Shown here: piece after piece, positions 38,801 through 51,077 of the stretch | Layout: every line of letters begins with the position of its first letter | Position numbering within the stretch: the stretch's first letter is position 1 | Made by a program: the position numbers and the translations under genes | Notes under the pieces: model-generated | What the model was told of the DNA's origin: nothing | Seen by the model: the letters and a program-made list of their open reading frames with translations, nothing else | Database searches by the model: none | Assembly (NCBI RefSeq): GCF_000004075.3 | Contig: NC_026660.2 | Location: 7,068,001 to 7,132,000 of the forward strand | Length of the DNA stretch: 64,000 nucleotides | Origin: Cucumis sativus | Lineage: Eukaryota; Streptophyta; Magnoliopsida; Cucurbitales; Cucurbitaceae | Direction: 5' to 3'

Positions 38801-39641
38801 CAAATAATTAAGAACCATTTTCTTAATACCGTAACTATTCTTGGAAGTTAAACTTAATTATAATTACTACTTTCACTAATCTCTTATTAATATAATTTCC
38901 CAATATCTCTATCTATGGACCCAATTTAAGTGGTGTCGTGGGCAGGTACAATAATTTTATTATATATAATTAACTCTTAATTACTTTTCACAAATCTGCT
39001 TGTATTATTTATTTAATTTGCTACAATATTTACTCGATTTTTGTTGTTGTTATATTTACTAACTCAACCTTGGGATATATGATAATTTACACCTACAATA
39101 CATACTTTTATAACTCATGGTCACATGCTATAATAACTACATATGTCTTATAATATATTAATATTAATTATAAAAAAAATGGAGCTTCTATGAATTACCC
39201 TGTACATAGGTCCAAAAGTTTAACTTAATGGGTTAAATATTAAATTGAATAAATTTTGGTGAACTTATAAAGAGCAGAAAAGAAAAAAAAGGGTAATTTG
39301 GAAAACTAACCCACAGTTGATTCAAAAGTGACAACAACAGTCATAATGGCCCACATGGCATTTCCTCCAACTCCTTCATACAAAGGTCTCATGTAGTAAA
39401 ATATTGAGACAATGGTGAGAGCCAACCCAACTTTAAGGCCATGAACAGCTTTCTTTGGCTCAGAATTTGCAATTCCCCATGCCTTTTCCAAGAACTTCCA
39501 AGCCTTCAATAACAATCCTCCCCAAATAAAATTCTTGATTCTCATCATTATGTTCTTCATAAATGAGGCTTCTGGCCTTAAAATCTCTGTTGTTCCATCA
39601 CCCATATTCACCCTCCATTCCAAATTTCCATTTGATGTCAT
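35809..39641 (-). CDS. aluminium-activated malate transporter (ALMT), 6 exons, 496 aa
   Basis: Exons in gene order: 39311-39641, 38657-38797, 38288-38560, 38047-38180, 36926-37069, 35809-36276. All junctions are GT-AG and the sum is 1491 nt. The protein starts [16 protein letters not shown]. Residues about 60-240 form the hydrophobic ALMT pore region, including [77 protein letters not shown] and [20 protein letters not shown]. The [17 protein letters not shown] block (about 299-315), conserved in ALMTs, follows an acidic linker rich in Asn, Asp and Glu (about 250-285). The C-terminal half (342-496) is cytosolic and helix-rich. ALMTs are anion channels passing malate or inorganic anions at the plasma membrane or tonoplast. 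The N-terminal WRVNMGDG start looks like clade I members (ALMT1/2/8/10 group); the exact orthologue is uncertain. Length is normal and no break was seen. Confidence 0.94.
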
Positions 39642-39787
39642 TGTTGAATTGACGCCTCGGTCAAGTTAAATTTGATAAGTAATGGAAAGAGATGATTAGA
39701 GAGAGATGGCCAAAGTTTGTAGGGACTTCTTGATATGCTCTATGGCCTCTCTTCTTGAAGCTCACAACAAAGTTTTATATTAGTGTG

Positions 39788-39796
39788 TATATATAT
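39788..39796 (-). promoter_or_regulatory. putative TATA box of the ALMT gene
   Basis: The minus strand reads atatatata about 147 bases upstream of the start codon, followed by a leader of mixed composition. The start site is inferred from spacing only. Confidence 0.4.
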
Positions 39797-39809
39797 CTTG
39801 TCATTTGGT

Positions 39810-42800
39810 TCTGCTTTATCTTTAAAAAGTTTGTGTTTTAGAAGTTAGGACATTAGGGAATAAAATATTTAGTAAAAAGTTTGTTTTTTTTCTCCAAAAG
39901 ATTGTTTGTTTTTTCTTCTAAAAAGTGGGGTTTAAATTGCACAACCATGGTCCTGATTTAAAAAAAAAATGGTTTGATGGTTAGTGAAAATTTTGAATCA
40001 TTAGAGAAGTAATATAATTATATAATTATATATATAGTGTGGCCTAAAAAGATATAGAAATGGATTTTTTTTTTTTTTTTTTTTTTTGTAGTAATATCAT
40101 CCTATAAATATTTCATTTAGTGGATTATGTGGTGGCAATGGAAAGAAAAAAAAACCATTAACTCTTTAAGAAATGGTCTTTAGTTTTTTCACACACACGC
40201 ATATGTATATATACATATAAATTATGGAAGTTAGGACATTGTAGAATGGAGAAAAAGATTTGTGTGATGAAATATGATTGACAAGTAGTTATTTTTTAAA
40301 TTATAGATTTAGATCATTTCTAATTTTGTTTGGTTTTTGTTTAAATTATTGGGTAATTGCCTACTTTTTTTAATCCCTACTTTTAATATTTGAGGATAAT
40401 TCTTGCACGCTTGGATTGGCTTTGTCACCCACATATCATTAATTAGCCCTAATGAATCACAATGTTATTGGACATTTTATGTACAACACTTACCTCACTT
40501 TTAAAGGGATTTTATTAATAGGTGGAAATTAGGGTATTACGTTTGGAAACTTTTAATTGGTAGCAATTCATGTTATCATTTTTGAAAGTATCATGATAAT
40601 ACTGTAGTATTGAAGAAGATGTGATTGTTTATTTATTTATTTGTTTTTTGTGTGTCTACCTAGAAATGATCCTAACACGTAACTTTTCTTTTTCTTTTTT
40701 TTGTTATATCACATATATATTACTGGTATATATTATTTCTATAATGATATATACTTTTTGTATGTATAACACTAATAACAACGATAGATATATGTCTAAA
40801 TTGGTGTATACATCTATATAATAGAAGTAGCGTGGAGATAATCTAATCAAGTTTTCTTCATATTTAGTCACTTACCCACTATCATAAATCATAATTAAGA
40901 TCATCTAGGACCTCAATAAAAAGAAAGTTTTTGGTTTTAATTAATTTTTGTGTATCTTTCCTCATACTCTAAAAATGGCTAATTTAAATGACAAGCTCTT
41001 TATAAAAATAGAAAATTTTGACAAATTATTTACAATACTTTTTACATTTGGTTAAATGTTCTATTTTAAATAATTTTTCTAATTTTTCTTTTCGATTCAG
41101 TCCAAATATATGGAATTAATTCAGTTTCACATATAAAGGCATTCAAAAAAAAAATTTGTGACCAAAAGGTTGAATTTAGTTTCGAGTCTTCATGTAATAA
41201 AGATAAAAGTAAAGTGGTGGGAAATATTAATAAGAAATCGTAAGAAAAATAAATTGTGTAAAAAGAGAATAAAGTGGGATTAAAAGTTGTTTCAACTTAT
41301 AAGAAAACTGCATCTACTTTTGCCATCAATTACTTTGCTCAACTAAACTCAAAACACAATCTCACATGTGATCTATATGAACTCACATTCTTTTTAAACG
41401 AGAAGAGGTTAAATTGTATGTAACCAAATTGTATCTGCAGTCTACCCTAACCGAACCTTAGCAACATGATTAGTCAAATACAACACATATTCTGCTCTTG
41501 TTGAGAATATCGTTAGAAGAGTACTTAAGGAGCAATTTAAATACAGTTTTTCTATATGGTTAATTTAATGCTTAGATAAATCATGAGCATGTCAACATTG
41601 CCCTAGATATTTATAGAGGACAAAGAAATTCTATGTCTAGGCCTTTTTATTCCCATATTGCTTTTATAATTAAACACCCAATATATTATCTAACTCTTTA
41701 GGTGCTTAGATGGTCAATCAACTTCCTTAATAAATGTGCAATGATAACCAAAATATAGAATCTCAATAGCCAAACTAAACTAAGCCTTCTATTAAATAAG
41801 GATAAATAACCAACACTTCAACTAACAAAGCTCACAATGCACCTTGAGAGAGAGAAACCATAAGTTTTAGCTATAACTCAGTCATATTTGAGGAAGAGCA
41901 CTAATATTTCCAAATAAACCCGTAGAAACCATAAATTTAAACACAAACAATATAGTATATTTCAGCCGTATGCATGTTATTATTGTTGGTAGTCATATTT
42001 GAGCAAGAACACTTTCAAATATTTTCTAGATCATAAACCCATGGAAACAACAATTTTAAAATACCATAAATTTTCAGTAATGTTTCGTGCAAGAGCACCT
42101 TATCAAATATTTTAAAATAAACTCATAGATAGAAACAATTGGTAATCTGACGGCAATGGGATTGGAAGATCGAGGGAAGGTTACGTTGTATCAAGTGTTG
42201 GAAAGGAAAAGAAAACTAAATCAAAGTTTGGGGAAAACCAAATGACAGTCTTTCACTGATGTATGTTATTTTAAAAATATGTGTGAATCATCTCATAGTT
42301 GACGAACAAAAATCGTCAACAGGGCTAATTAGACTGTTTTGTTTACATAATTACTTTTTAGTTGGGGTATAATAACAGTCAACTAATAAGATTAACACGA
42401 GTTGAAGGAAAATTACGTATTTTGTGCCAACAAAAAGTATAGAAGTTGAGGTTTGAGGTGTCGGTTTAAATATAAAGATTTGTTGATATATTTTATAACA
42501 AACCATATATGTTTCTTTTAATTCATAATTAGTTTTAAAATGTCAATTATGACAGTTTATGATTTTTCTTCAACAAAATAAACTGTTGATGCATAAACAA
42601 AAAAACAAAGTTTGTTGTACTTAAAATATTTGTAATGCTATGTAGCTGCATGTCTGAATCTAATATTAAAAACAATGTGGAAAACCTTTACTTTTCTTTT
42701 GTTAGAAAAGATGATTTGGTGATTTGAATTAGGTCATGATGTTTAACTGATTTTAATAGGTAATATTTGATTAATTGGATTGAAAAAAAAAATTGAAGTA

Positions 42801-44100
42801 AAAGCATCTTGACATGACACTTCTTGGTTGAGTATGTTCCCCCAAAAAGCATAAGCACTTTGAAAAGAGATCTCAACTATCAAATATAAATTAGAGAGAT
42901 ATGTTAGCTCTCTTACCACTCACTACAATTATCTCATCCCATATGGCATTCTTTTCTTTTTTTCTTTTTTGTTTAATTCTTAAGGTAGAACTAAAAAGAC
43001 ATTGAAGTCATCACAGCTCGCACAAGGTTGGTAAAGGTAGAACCCTAATTCAAAAGGAGAGTGTTTTATATGTTGGGATAATTCTTTTAAAGCAAAGGAA
43101 AAAAAGTTATTGGGTATTAATTTACAAGTCATGTGGAGATGATTAAGAAATATTGTAATCTTAGATTAATTAATAATATTATACCATTAATATTAGTGTT
43201 TAAAGTGTCCAACTACCTCCTTAGATTGTAATTAAGATCATATCAATAATCTCTACCATCTCTATAACAATTATCTAACAAAAAAAATTAATAGTAAAAT
43301 CTAGAACGATCTAAAACTAATATCAAACTCGAGATTAAAATTGAAGGTTACGTCAAATCTAATTTAATGTTTAATAACTATTTAGTTTTTCTATACAGTT
43401 CATAACTTATTTTCTTTATAATGATACTTCTATCTTTCCTAAAAAATTATCAAAAGGTAACCATTTTGAACATTTTTTTTTTTTGGAGTTGGGCATGCTT
43501 TCACTTTTTTTTTTCAATTACAGCATTCAACTTTTTATGAGAGAAAAACATCCAAAATTCTAACGTGAATTTCAAAAATAAAAACAAGTTTTAAAAAATT
43601 ATTTTTTAGTTTTCCAATCTTATTACAGAATATAAATTAAACCATATAACTTTTCTCTATACTAATAGATTTGACCAATCTTTATAGAGAGCCTCCTAGA
43701 TTGAAAAACATAAAAGAATTATAGGTACGCATGTTTAGTTGAAAAATTGTACAATGAGTAACAAACTAAGAATATGATATTTAACGTGTGTTACACACTT
43801 TTTACATTTTACAAATAAAACACTTTTTAGTTTATGAAGTGTATCAAGACGATATATACCCGTGCTTTGTTGATATTTCATAGATGGACTTATTTTTTGG
43901 TTTTTTTTGTACAAATAATAATTTTAAGATGTGAATCTAACTTCCAAAACTTATTTTTGCTAAATTTAGTGTTGTAAAGTTTTTATAAACTTAATTAAAA
44001 GGAACTGACACATTATATATATTGTTTAAGAAATTGTGAGTTCCTATATTTTCTACCATAGCATCACCCGTTGCACATATAATAAATACCCAAAGTGTGG
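39810..44100. other. intergenic DNA between the ALMT and AIG1/IAN genes
   Basis: No coding exon was recognised. A long T run lies near 40065-40087. A three-copy diverged repeat is annotated separately at 41881-42140. Open frames at 40621-40821 and 42688-42876 lack domain signatures. The last part before 44245 is likely the 3' UTR of the GTPase gene. Confidence 0.5.
41881..42140. repeat. three diverged tandem units of about 85-110 bp
   Basis: Unit starts are at 41881 (gtcatatttgaggaagagca), 41992 (gtcatatttgagcaagaaca) and 42077 (gtaatgtttcgtgcaagagc). Each continues through a caaatattt or aatatttcc block and an aaac(t)catag or aaacccgtag block. Spacings of 111 and 85 show indels between units. 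The origin is unknown. Confidence 0.6.
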
Positions 44101-44244
44101 GTTTCAAGGACATTTTGAACTCTTGCCCAATACTACAATCTTAGTAATAACACACAAGCATATGTAGCTGCCATATGCAATAACTTTTATTCATACGCAT
44201 TACATTCACACACATATTAGTTAACACACAATCATAATAATCCT

Positions 44245-45942
44245 TCATTGAAGTGCGCTTTGTAGTTGGTGACTGAGCCTCCTAATTTCATCATTATATT
44301 GCCGTTGAATCTCTTGTGTTCTATTCTCTGCATTTACTCTTTCTTCTCTTGCTTTTGCCAATTGATTTTCAAGGTTCCTATTTTTTTCCTTTACATTCTC
44401 TTCCCCTCTCTTTTCACCTATAATTCTTGCTTCCTTTTCATCCTCTTGCAATTGTTTTTCAAGTTTGGTCTTAACCTCTTTTAACTTTGTTTCAACTGTC
44501 ATACTAGAACATAAGTCATGCATGTAAGGTTGTCCTCCATTTACCTTCCTTACCTCATTCACCATCTCCATCAACTTCCCCATTTGTTCACATTTTTTTG
44601 ATTCACACTCAGTCTTGTTATCGAAAAGTACGCAACGATTTTTGCAAGATGCTACGATGTCCTTTAAGGAAACAGGAGAATCATGTGTTAAGTAGTATTC
44701 TAGGGCGTTGTCGTCTTCTTCGAGATCATCACCTCCGGTGAAGAGGAGAATAGTGTAGTCCATAATTTTGGTTCCGAATAATGTTTGTAAGGTTCGAAGG
44801 ATCGATTCTTCTTCTCGAGAAAATCGATTCCTAACTGAGAAAACAATTACAATGGCATGAATACCTTCCTTTGTCATGTCAATGCATCTCACTATTTCCC
44901 TTGCTGCATAGTCTACTCCAATAGATAAATCAAACACTCCTGAGTTATTTGTATAAGAAAGAAAATAAGTTATTTACAAATACTAAGTGATCATTTGGTG
45001 ATAATACTATGAAAATTAAAAATGTTGAAAATATTTACAACTATAGCAAAACCCTAATTTCTATCGTGATGTTGTCGTAAAATTTTGCTATATTTATAAA
45101 AATAATTCACTCAATTGGTATATTTGAAACAATTCAAAGTTTTATTAATGGTTTTTTTCACAGCATCAACCGAACAAAAGAACTTTTGCATTAATAAAAA
45201 CCAAATCTGTAGTTAGGAAAATTTTTAAATAATTTTTTTTACCATAATTTTCATCTTAATTCCTTAAGCAAACCATTAATTGTTGGACCAAAGTTCACTA
45301 CTATACAATTTTGGTTGTCAAAATAAAACCCAAAGTTGTAGTGTTCGATTAATTTGGCTCAAGCAAAACCAACATCATAATCTTCGAGGAAAACAAGCAA
45401 GATTCTAGCTAGACTCTCTTTGGAGAGTATCCTCTCACACTGACTACTTCTTCGTGCACTTGACTCTAAACTCATTTGTAATTACCACATTTCAACTATT
45501 CCTTTTACATTGGAATTATTTAGATATGGCGAGAAACAAGACACCATTTTCAAAAAACAAAATGGTTATTGAACGGTATCAACTTTTTTTAGTTTTCAAA
45601 ACGTAGCTTTATTTTTAAAACAACGAAACAAAGAAATTTAATTTATAGGCGTAAGTAGTAGTATTGTTTATAAGCATAATTATTTTCAAAATTAAAGCAA
45701 ATATATAGCTATCAAATAGAGCCTAAACGACCAATAATATGTCTTGGTTACGTACCAGGGGTGTCGATGACACTTATGATTTGGCCCCCTTCCCACACAC
45801 CATTTTGTAACTCAGAAACTTTTGTAACCGTTGATGAACTTAGCCTTGACTTGAATGCCTTCCTTCCAAGAATAGTGTTCCCACTTGCACTTTTTCCATC
45901 TCCTGTCCGACCTACTAACATCAAATTCACATTCAAATCCAT
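44245..45942 (-). CDS. AIG1/IAN (GIMAP-type) GTPase, 2 exons, 293 aa
   Basis: Exon 1 is 45756-45942 and exon 2 is 44245-44939, joined GT-AG inside the codon for Gly63 of the G3 motif (DTPG). Sum 882 nt. G1 is GRTGDGKSASG (residues 11-21), G3 is DTPG (60-63), and the IAN-specific hydrophobic HAIVIVFSVRNRFS block is followed by the G4-like TGGDDLEED stretch. From about 205 to the end the protein is rich in Glu, Lys, Arg and Gln with heptad-like Leu (KLKEVKTKLEKQLQEDEKEA, RNLENQLAKAREERVNAENR), consistent with a C-terminal coiled coil. Plant IAN/AIG1 proteins are GTPases; AIG1 was found as an avirulence-induced gene, and others act in heat or ER stress. The N terminus is shorter than in many homologues, starting six residues before the first strand. 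No acceptor lies just upstream, so I keep this ATG. Confidence 0.93.
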
Positions 45943-46137
45943 TAAATTAATTATTTAACACCTAAACACTCAAATTAATTTAATATTAACCCAAAACTAA
46001 CTTATATATAGTGAGTAAAATACTAAGAAGTGAACCAAACTCTAGGTATAAATTCAAAACTTAAACACATTAAATATTTCAAAAGTGAAAGATCCATAAA
46101 CTTATCTACACGCTCAAATTGACTTGACTTGTAGTGT

Positions 46138-46152
46138 ATATATATATATATA
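46138..46152 (-). promoter_or_regulatory. putative TATA run upstream of the AIG1/IAN gene
   Basis: A ctatatatatatata run on the minus strand lies about 196 bases upstream of the start codon. It is equally well an AT microsatellite; promoter use is inferred. Confidence 0.35.
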
Positions 46153-46982
46153 GAATGCAAATGAAATTGGGATAAATATTAAAGAATCTCCTCATGAATA
46201 GAAAAAGGTAGGAATTTAATCCTAGAATAGTTAAAACAACAAGTGAAGTAAGGGATAATAATGAAATTGTTAAGGGAATTTCTTGTATAGTTCTGGATGA
46301 AAGTTATATAATATCGACATATTCGCTTGAGATCTCGGTATTTGGTTGTTTTTGTTTTTGAGATTTGACTTGGTGTTATCTAACATGGTATTTAAGATTA
46401 TTAACGTGTAAATTAAATAAACATTATATTTGATTTAGAAAAAATAAAAACAGGATTTTCCATGTAAGAATGATAAACATATATAGACAGTATGTTAAAG
46501 TCAAACATATTCAATATTAAAAAAGGAAGAGAACTTGGAAGGTCTTAAACATTAGAATACATTTTATATTATTATGGATTAATTTTGTGATGCAACCAAC
46601 CCATGTTATGTAGAGTACTTTCCTTTCTACAGGTTGAGTCATTAAAGAGGCCCCAACACACATGACACGTTTCACCAACACTATGTTCCCTAAAGGCCAA
46701 AACTTCGGCTCTTCAAGTCTTTAATTATATTATAATTAAATTACACAACATACTAACACACAATCATATATAAGTATTTCCAAACAGGTAGGAATTCTAC
46801 TTGCCTAAACATATATTTTAACTAAAGCACTTCTAAATAAATCTAAACATTCATACCTACATAACAAAGAGTACTCCAAAGTTCAATTAAATTACCGCAT
46901 TCAGTAAAAATGTACTTTGAGCCTTCTCTATTTTTACCTTATGCTTAGTCAATATAATTTTTAGAGATAATAATAACTAAGG

Positions 46983-47616
46983 TGTTGAACATAAAATTTT
47001 GGCCAATTACATTCTAGCACGTCATCGTAATAAGTATTATAATAATTATATTTTTATTGGATTTTGATAATTAAATTTAATCAACCTAACCTAATTCAGG
47101 TTTAATAAACAAATGGACTCAAGCTCAAATCCAACAAGCAAATGAACTCAAATTCAAGTCCAATAGATAAATGGGCCTAAACCCAACAAACAAATGGGCT
47201 CAAACTCATCTAAACCCCATGAAGTTTCTCTATAAATAGAGGCATTTGTAAGGAGATATTTGGTTGAGGGATTAATTGAAGCTCTAAAGTAAATTCGGGA
47301 GAATTGAAAATTCAAACTTCTACAAGCTCTCAAGACGTGCAAGAGATCAACATCTTCTGAAAAATTGAAAACTTGAAAGATTAAACTTTCATTAGATTCT
47401 AGAAGATCGAAATTCAAATCAACTTGCAATTACAACATCCTGAAGACTGAAGATCAATATCAAGTTCTAAGTTTTAACTTGTATACAAGAGCAAACATAA
47501 AAGGAGTAAATATTAGAGATTGTATCCGTTATATTCATCAATATACAAAGTTCAATTCTACAAATTACATTTCTCTTCAAAATCTCGTGTGAACTGAAGG
47601 TATTACAAAATTTTCC
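46983..47616 (+). mobile_element. probable solo or truncated LTR
   Basis: The stretch starts tgttgaacataaaatt. It contains a strong TATA box (ctctataaatagagg, 47228-47242) and a later A/T-rich end with gagattgtatccgttatatt. It finishes near ttacaaaattttcca, followed by cttgatagaga, which may be a decayed tRNA-Met primer-binding site. No gag-pol and no second LTR was seen. This layout is that of an LTR about 630 bases long in plus orientation. Exact ends and superfamily are uncertain and I found no clear TSD. The minus-strand open frame at 47154-47429 lies within it and is not a gene. Confidence 0.55.
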
Positions 47617-48026
47617 ACTTGATAGAGATGTTTGGTGCACCTCTAATGATCCCCATATTCTTTAAAAAGAAAAAACAAGAAGAATTCCTATAGTTATGCA
47701 ATTCTTATTTCAAACCACTTGCATCCTAACAGAAATTTATATAACGTTTGATCAAATCTCAACGTCTAAATTGAAACTAATTTAAATAGTGTACAGAGTG
47801 AGCAAATAGAAAAGTATGAATTGATCATATAATTAATTAAACTTCAAATGTAACACAACAATCACAAACACACTCCAAACATAAGAACACACAATTGACA
47901 AACTTCAAAAGTAAATGAAGGATAGAAAAGGTGTGTGGTCATATACGTGGTTGAACCACATTATTCTTTATTACCACACATACCAGAATAAAACACACAA
48001 AACAATGCCAATAATTTACCTTTTAT

Positions 48027-50989
48027 TCAGACAGGCAATGCTACCTTATCAGTCGTTATCTGGAATTGGTACGAATTAACTCCGGTGAAAACTCCATCGT
48101 TGTATGACTGTGTATTGTTTCGTCCCTCTAGACTAGTCTCGATTTGAGTATACGAAAAAGGGACTTCGCAAAACCCCCGTTTGACGACGACATTAACCTT
48201 CACTTTCGACTTGGGAGGTACAGTGATGGTGCTATTACAAGACATCAAAATTTTATCTTTATCATCAGTTTCTCTCCATGTGTATGGTCCACCAATAGTA
48301 TTTCCTTTAATAACTTCCCCGTCTTTTATCGAAGGAAACTCAGCATTAAAAATCTTGGTGGCTTCAAATTGTTTGGCAAATATGCTGGTCCATTTCTTGT
48401 TCCTTTTGTCTTCAAAAGAGAAAGTGAATTTGATTTTATCAGGTTTTTCGGTTTTGTTAATGGCATATCCTTTGGCCACTGACCAAACTCTCTCCCCATA
48501 AATCCTTCCATTTTCAAGCTTATACTGCATCTTGTCTATTTTTCTTCTTTGTAGTACATAATCTTCTGAAACTTTAAATTGGGTTTCTTCAGTAGGATCT
48601 GATTCAGTAGCATTCAAACAATTTTCCTTGTTATCCACGGATATAATGGCGCAGATGGCAGTGTTTCCTAAGCTGTGAAAAAACACGACGTTGTCGTGAA
48701 GGCTCACAGGTCGAAACAATAATTTCGGATCGTCTCTATTTCCATCTGTTCAATCAAGCCATACAATATAGCTTATATTACATTAAATGTTACTTTTAAA
48801 ACTCGATGACACAATTATACAACCTATAAAACATATAAATTTTGGAAAAATTAGTAAAATATAAGGGCTACAAATATAATTTTTTGTTTAAAAAAATGAA
48901 TCAAATAGAAATCAACCCCAAAACTAAAAAAAGTGTAAGAAAAACTTAACTATTTAGTTATTATTATTATTATTATTTCCTTCAAAATTCAATCACGTCA
49001 ATTTTCTATCAATTTTTAATTTAACTGATATACCAATTATAACACATTGTTTTAGAATTTTGTAAATATGACAAGATTTTCACTTCTCCATCTTAAATTT
49101 GTTATTATTCATAAACTATCTTCCAATAACTTATTTCGCTTCCTCTTTTCAATATCCTACTCATTATTTATTTATTCTATCACTTTTTAATGCCTTAACT
49201 ATTTGTTTATTCTTATACTAGAAATTATTTATTATTTCTGTCTTAATCTTAATTTTAAAATATCTATAGTACAATAATTGCAATACGAAATGTAATATAA
49301 TGGTTGTTGATCGGAGTAATTTAACTTCATTTGTAATTTTTTTTACTTTCTTCGATCTGTATTTTGAGTTGAATCTGATTCAAATGATTTTGTTTTATTG
49401 TTTTACATTAATTTTTTGGTTTTACTTTGTCTCAGTTTCGTATATAAATGTTGTGATATACTTATATTATATGTATTAGTTGATTAATATACTTACTACG
49501 TGATTTTTGTTTTTTCAAATTTTATACAGTTCATTAGAGTATTATTAAGTATATGAATGATATAACTCAATATATGATTATCAAGTATATTAACAATTTA
49601 TTGTTAAAGCATATCAGTAAAGTGAATCATTATCAAATATATGAATCAACTTTACAAGTGTATATCAATAGTATATCAAATGTATAAGTAGGACTTCAAG
49701 CATATCAAGTGCATTTAATCAATCAATTGTATAGGTGAAGAATATTAAATGTATCTGCAGTGGATCAGGTGTATCAAACATAAATTAATAATGTTTTAGG
49801 TGTGTATCAAAAGGTATCGAGTGTATCAAAGAATATAAAGTGCATCAAGTGTATTAATCAAAGGTATCGAGTGTATCAAGAAGTATTAGGTGTATCAAGG
49901 GGTATATTAGGTGTATCAGACATGTATAATGTGTATCAAACGTATATTATTAACGATGACATTAGTGACATTTTACCTATTAATGTGTGAATTGGACTTT
50001 GTTTTTGTCATTTTTACAAATAATAGTATGTCAGGGACTAAATTATTAAAACTTATTTTGTAACTTTTTCAAGTGCCACTAAATTAAACAATAAATTTAG
50101 ACACGAAACGAGTGTTTTAATTTAATGTCAAAAAAATTTAAAACTAAAATAAAAAAAAGATTGTGTTTTTGCCTTTCGAGTTAAGTATGAGATTCATACC
50201 TCCAGCCGTAGCGACTATCCAATCAGGATCATAGATCCAGAACCTTCCGGAGTCAAGATTCTTGATTTTAAGATTTCCATCCTTCTGAGGGTAGATCTCG
50301 TGGATAAGAGATGGATGATTATTCACTCCAGTTACTTGCAAATACTTACCCTCATATCTCAAGTACCTGCCATTGAAGCCTTTTAAGGTCACACGTTTTG
50401 GGAACACACATAACGAATTCCAATCAATAACTTTGGTGAATACACCATATGCATCCTCCCTTTCAGAATCTGGTTTACCAGTCTCCCTAGCCAATAACCG
50501 GTTGGTCTTATCACGAAACAATTCGTAACCGAGCTGCACGTGCCGAAAGCAGTAAGCCTTATGTTTGGCATCGTAGATTGGCTGGAACAAAGTGCACGAC
50601 GACTTGGATCGGTTGTCTTCTTTCTTGGTGGCAGTGGGTACAATGTGGTTGGAGTCGGATGATTTGCGAACCCAATATTTGTTGTTGTCCGTACATCTTA
50701 TGTGGATGAGTTTCGGGTCGGATTCGGAGATCTCGGATTCGAATTTTGAAAATGGACTGAGGAGGCTGTGTTCGCCATTGAATTCAAGGTATCCACTTTC
50801 ATGTCTATTCTGTAGAAATGGTGCAGTTCTTGGCTGGGGATGTCTTGGACTATAGTTTTGCAAAGCAAAATATTTAGGGATTATGGATTTGTCGTCGAAG
50901 GACGACGAGTCAAGTTTGTAGCTTCCTTCTTTCTTGGGCGTCTCCGGCAACGGAATACCAGTTATTTTAGGAGGTGCAAATCCCATCAT
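48027..50989 (-). CDS. amaranthin-like lectin with aerolysin-like C-terminal domain, 502 aa
   Basis: Exon 1 is 50200-50989 and exon 2 is 48027-48745, joined GT-AG at codon 264 (1509 nt in all). After an N-terminal extension of about 35 residues come two agglutinin (amaranthin, PF07468-type) beta-trefoil domains at about 36-190 and 195-340. The first shows KFESEI, the IRCTDNNKYWVR block and SCTLFQPIY; the second shows KGFNGRYLRYEG and GRFWIYDPDWIVA, and is completed in exon 2 by DDPKLLFRPVSLHDNVVFF. Residues about 345-502 resemble aerolysin-family pore-forming domains (WSVAKGYAINKT, GPYTWRETDDKDK, ITVPPKSKVKVNVVVKRG, EVPFSY). No signal peptide is seen, so a nucleocytoplasmic protein is likely. 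Such fusions occur in plant amaranthin families and are presumed defence proteins; activity is not shown here. Its inverted twin starts at 63727. Confidence 0.92.
49585..49945. repeat. GTGTATCAA minisatellite in the lectin intron
   Basis: Inside the 1454-base intron (48746-50199) of the lectin gene, the plus strand repeats gtgtatcaa/gtgtatcag with spacers of about 10-20 bases, for example ggtatcgagtgtatcaa at two places and attaggtgtatca at two places. It generates a spurious Val/Ser/Tyr-rich plus-strand frame. The unit is degenerate and copy number is roughly 15. Confidence 0.75.
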
Positions 50990-51069
50990 TTTGTATAATT
51001 GTGTGTGTAATGGTAATGGGTCTCCAAACTGTTTTCTATATGTTCAAAACCCTCAATGAACCTAAAGCC

Positions 51070-51077
51070 TTTTTATA
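51070..51077 (-). promoter_or_regulatory. TATA box of the minus-strand lectin gene
   Basis: The minus strand reads tataaaaa 81 bases upstream of the start codon. The following leader (ggctttaggttcattgaggg and onward to the ATG) is almost identical to that of the opposite gene at 63638-63726, which supports a real core promoter and 5' UTR. Confidence 0.75.

Noticed and set aside
47154..47429. Minus-strand 91-codon frame
   Set aside because: It lies inside the probable LTR and has no family signature.
48144..48517. Overlapping frames of 63-112 codons over the lectin second exon
   Set aside because: They are shadows of exon 2 of the 502-residue lectin in other frames and on the other strand.
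49585..49945. CRISPR-like regular repeat
   Set aside because: Units are about 9 bases, degenerate and irregularly spaced within a plant intron, so this is a minisatellite.
49802..49990. Val/Tyr/Ser-rich repeat peptide on the plus strand
   Set aside because: It is a translation of the intronic gtgtatcaa minisatellite.
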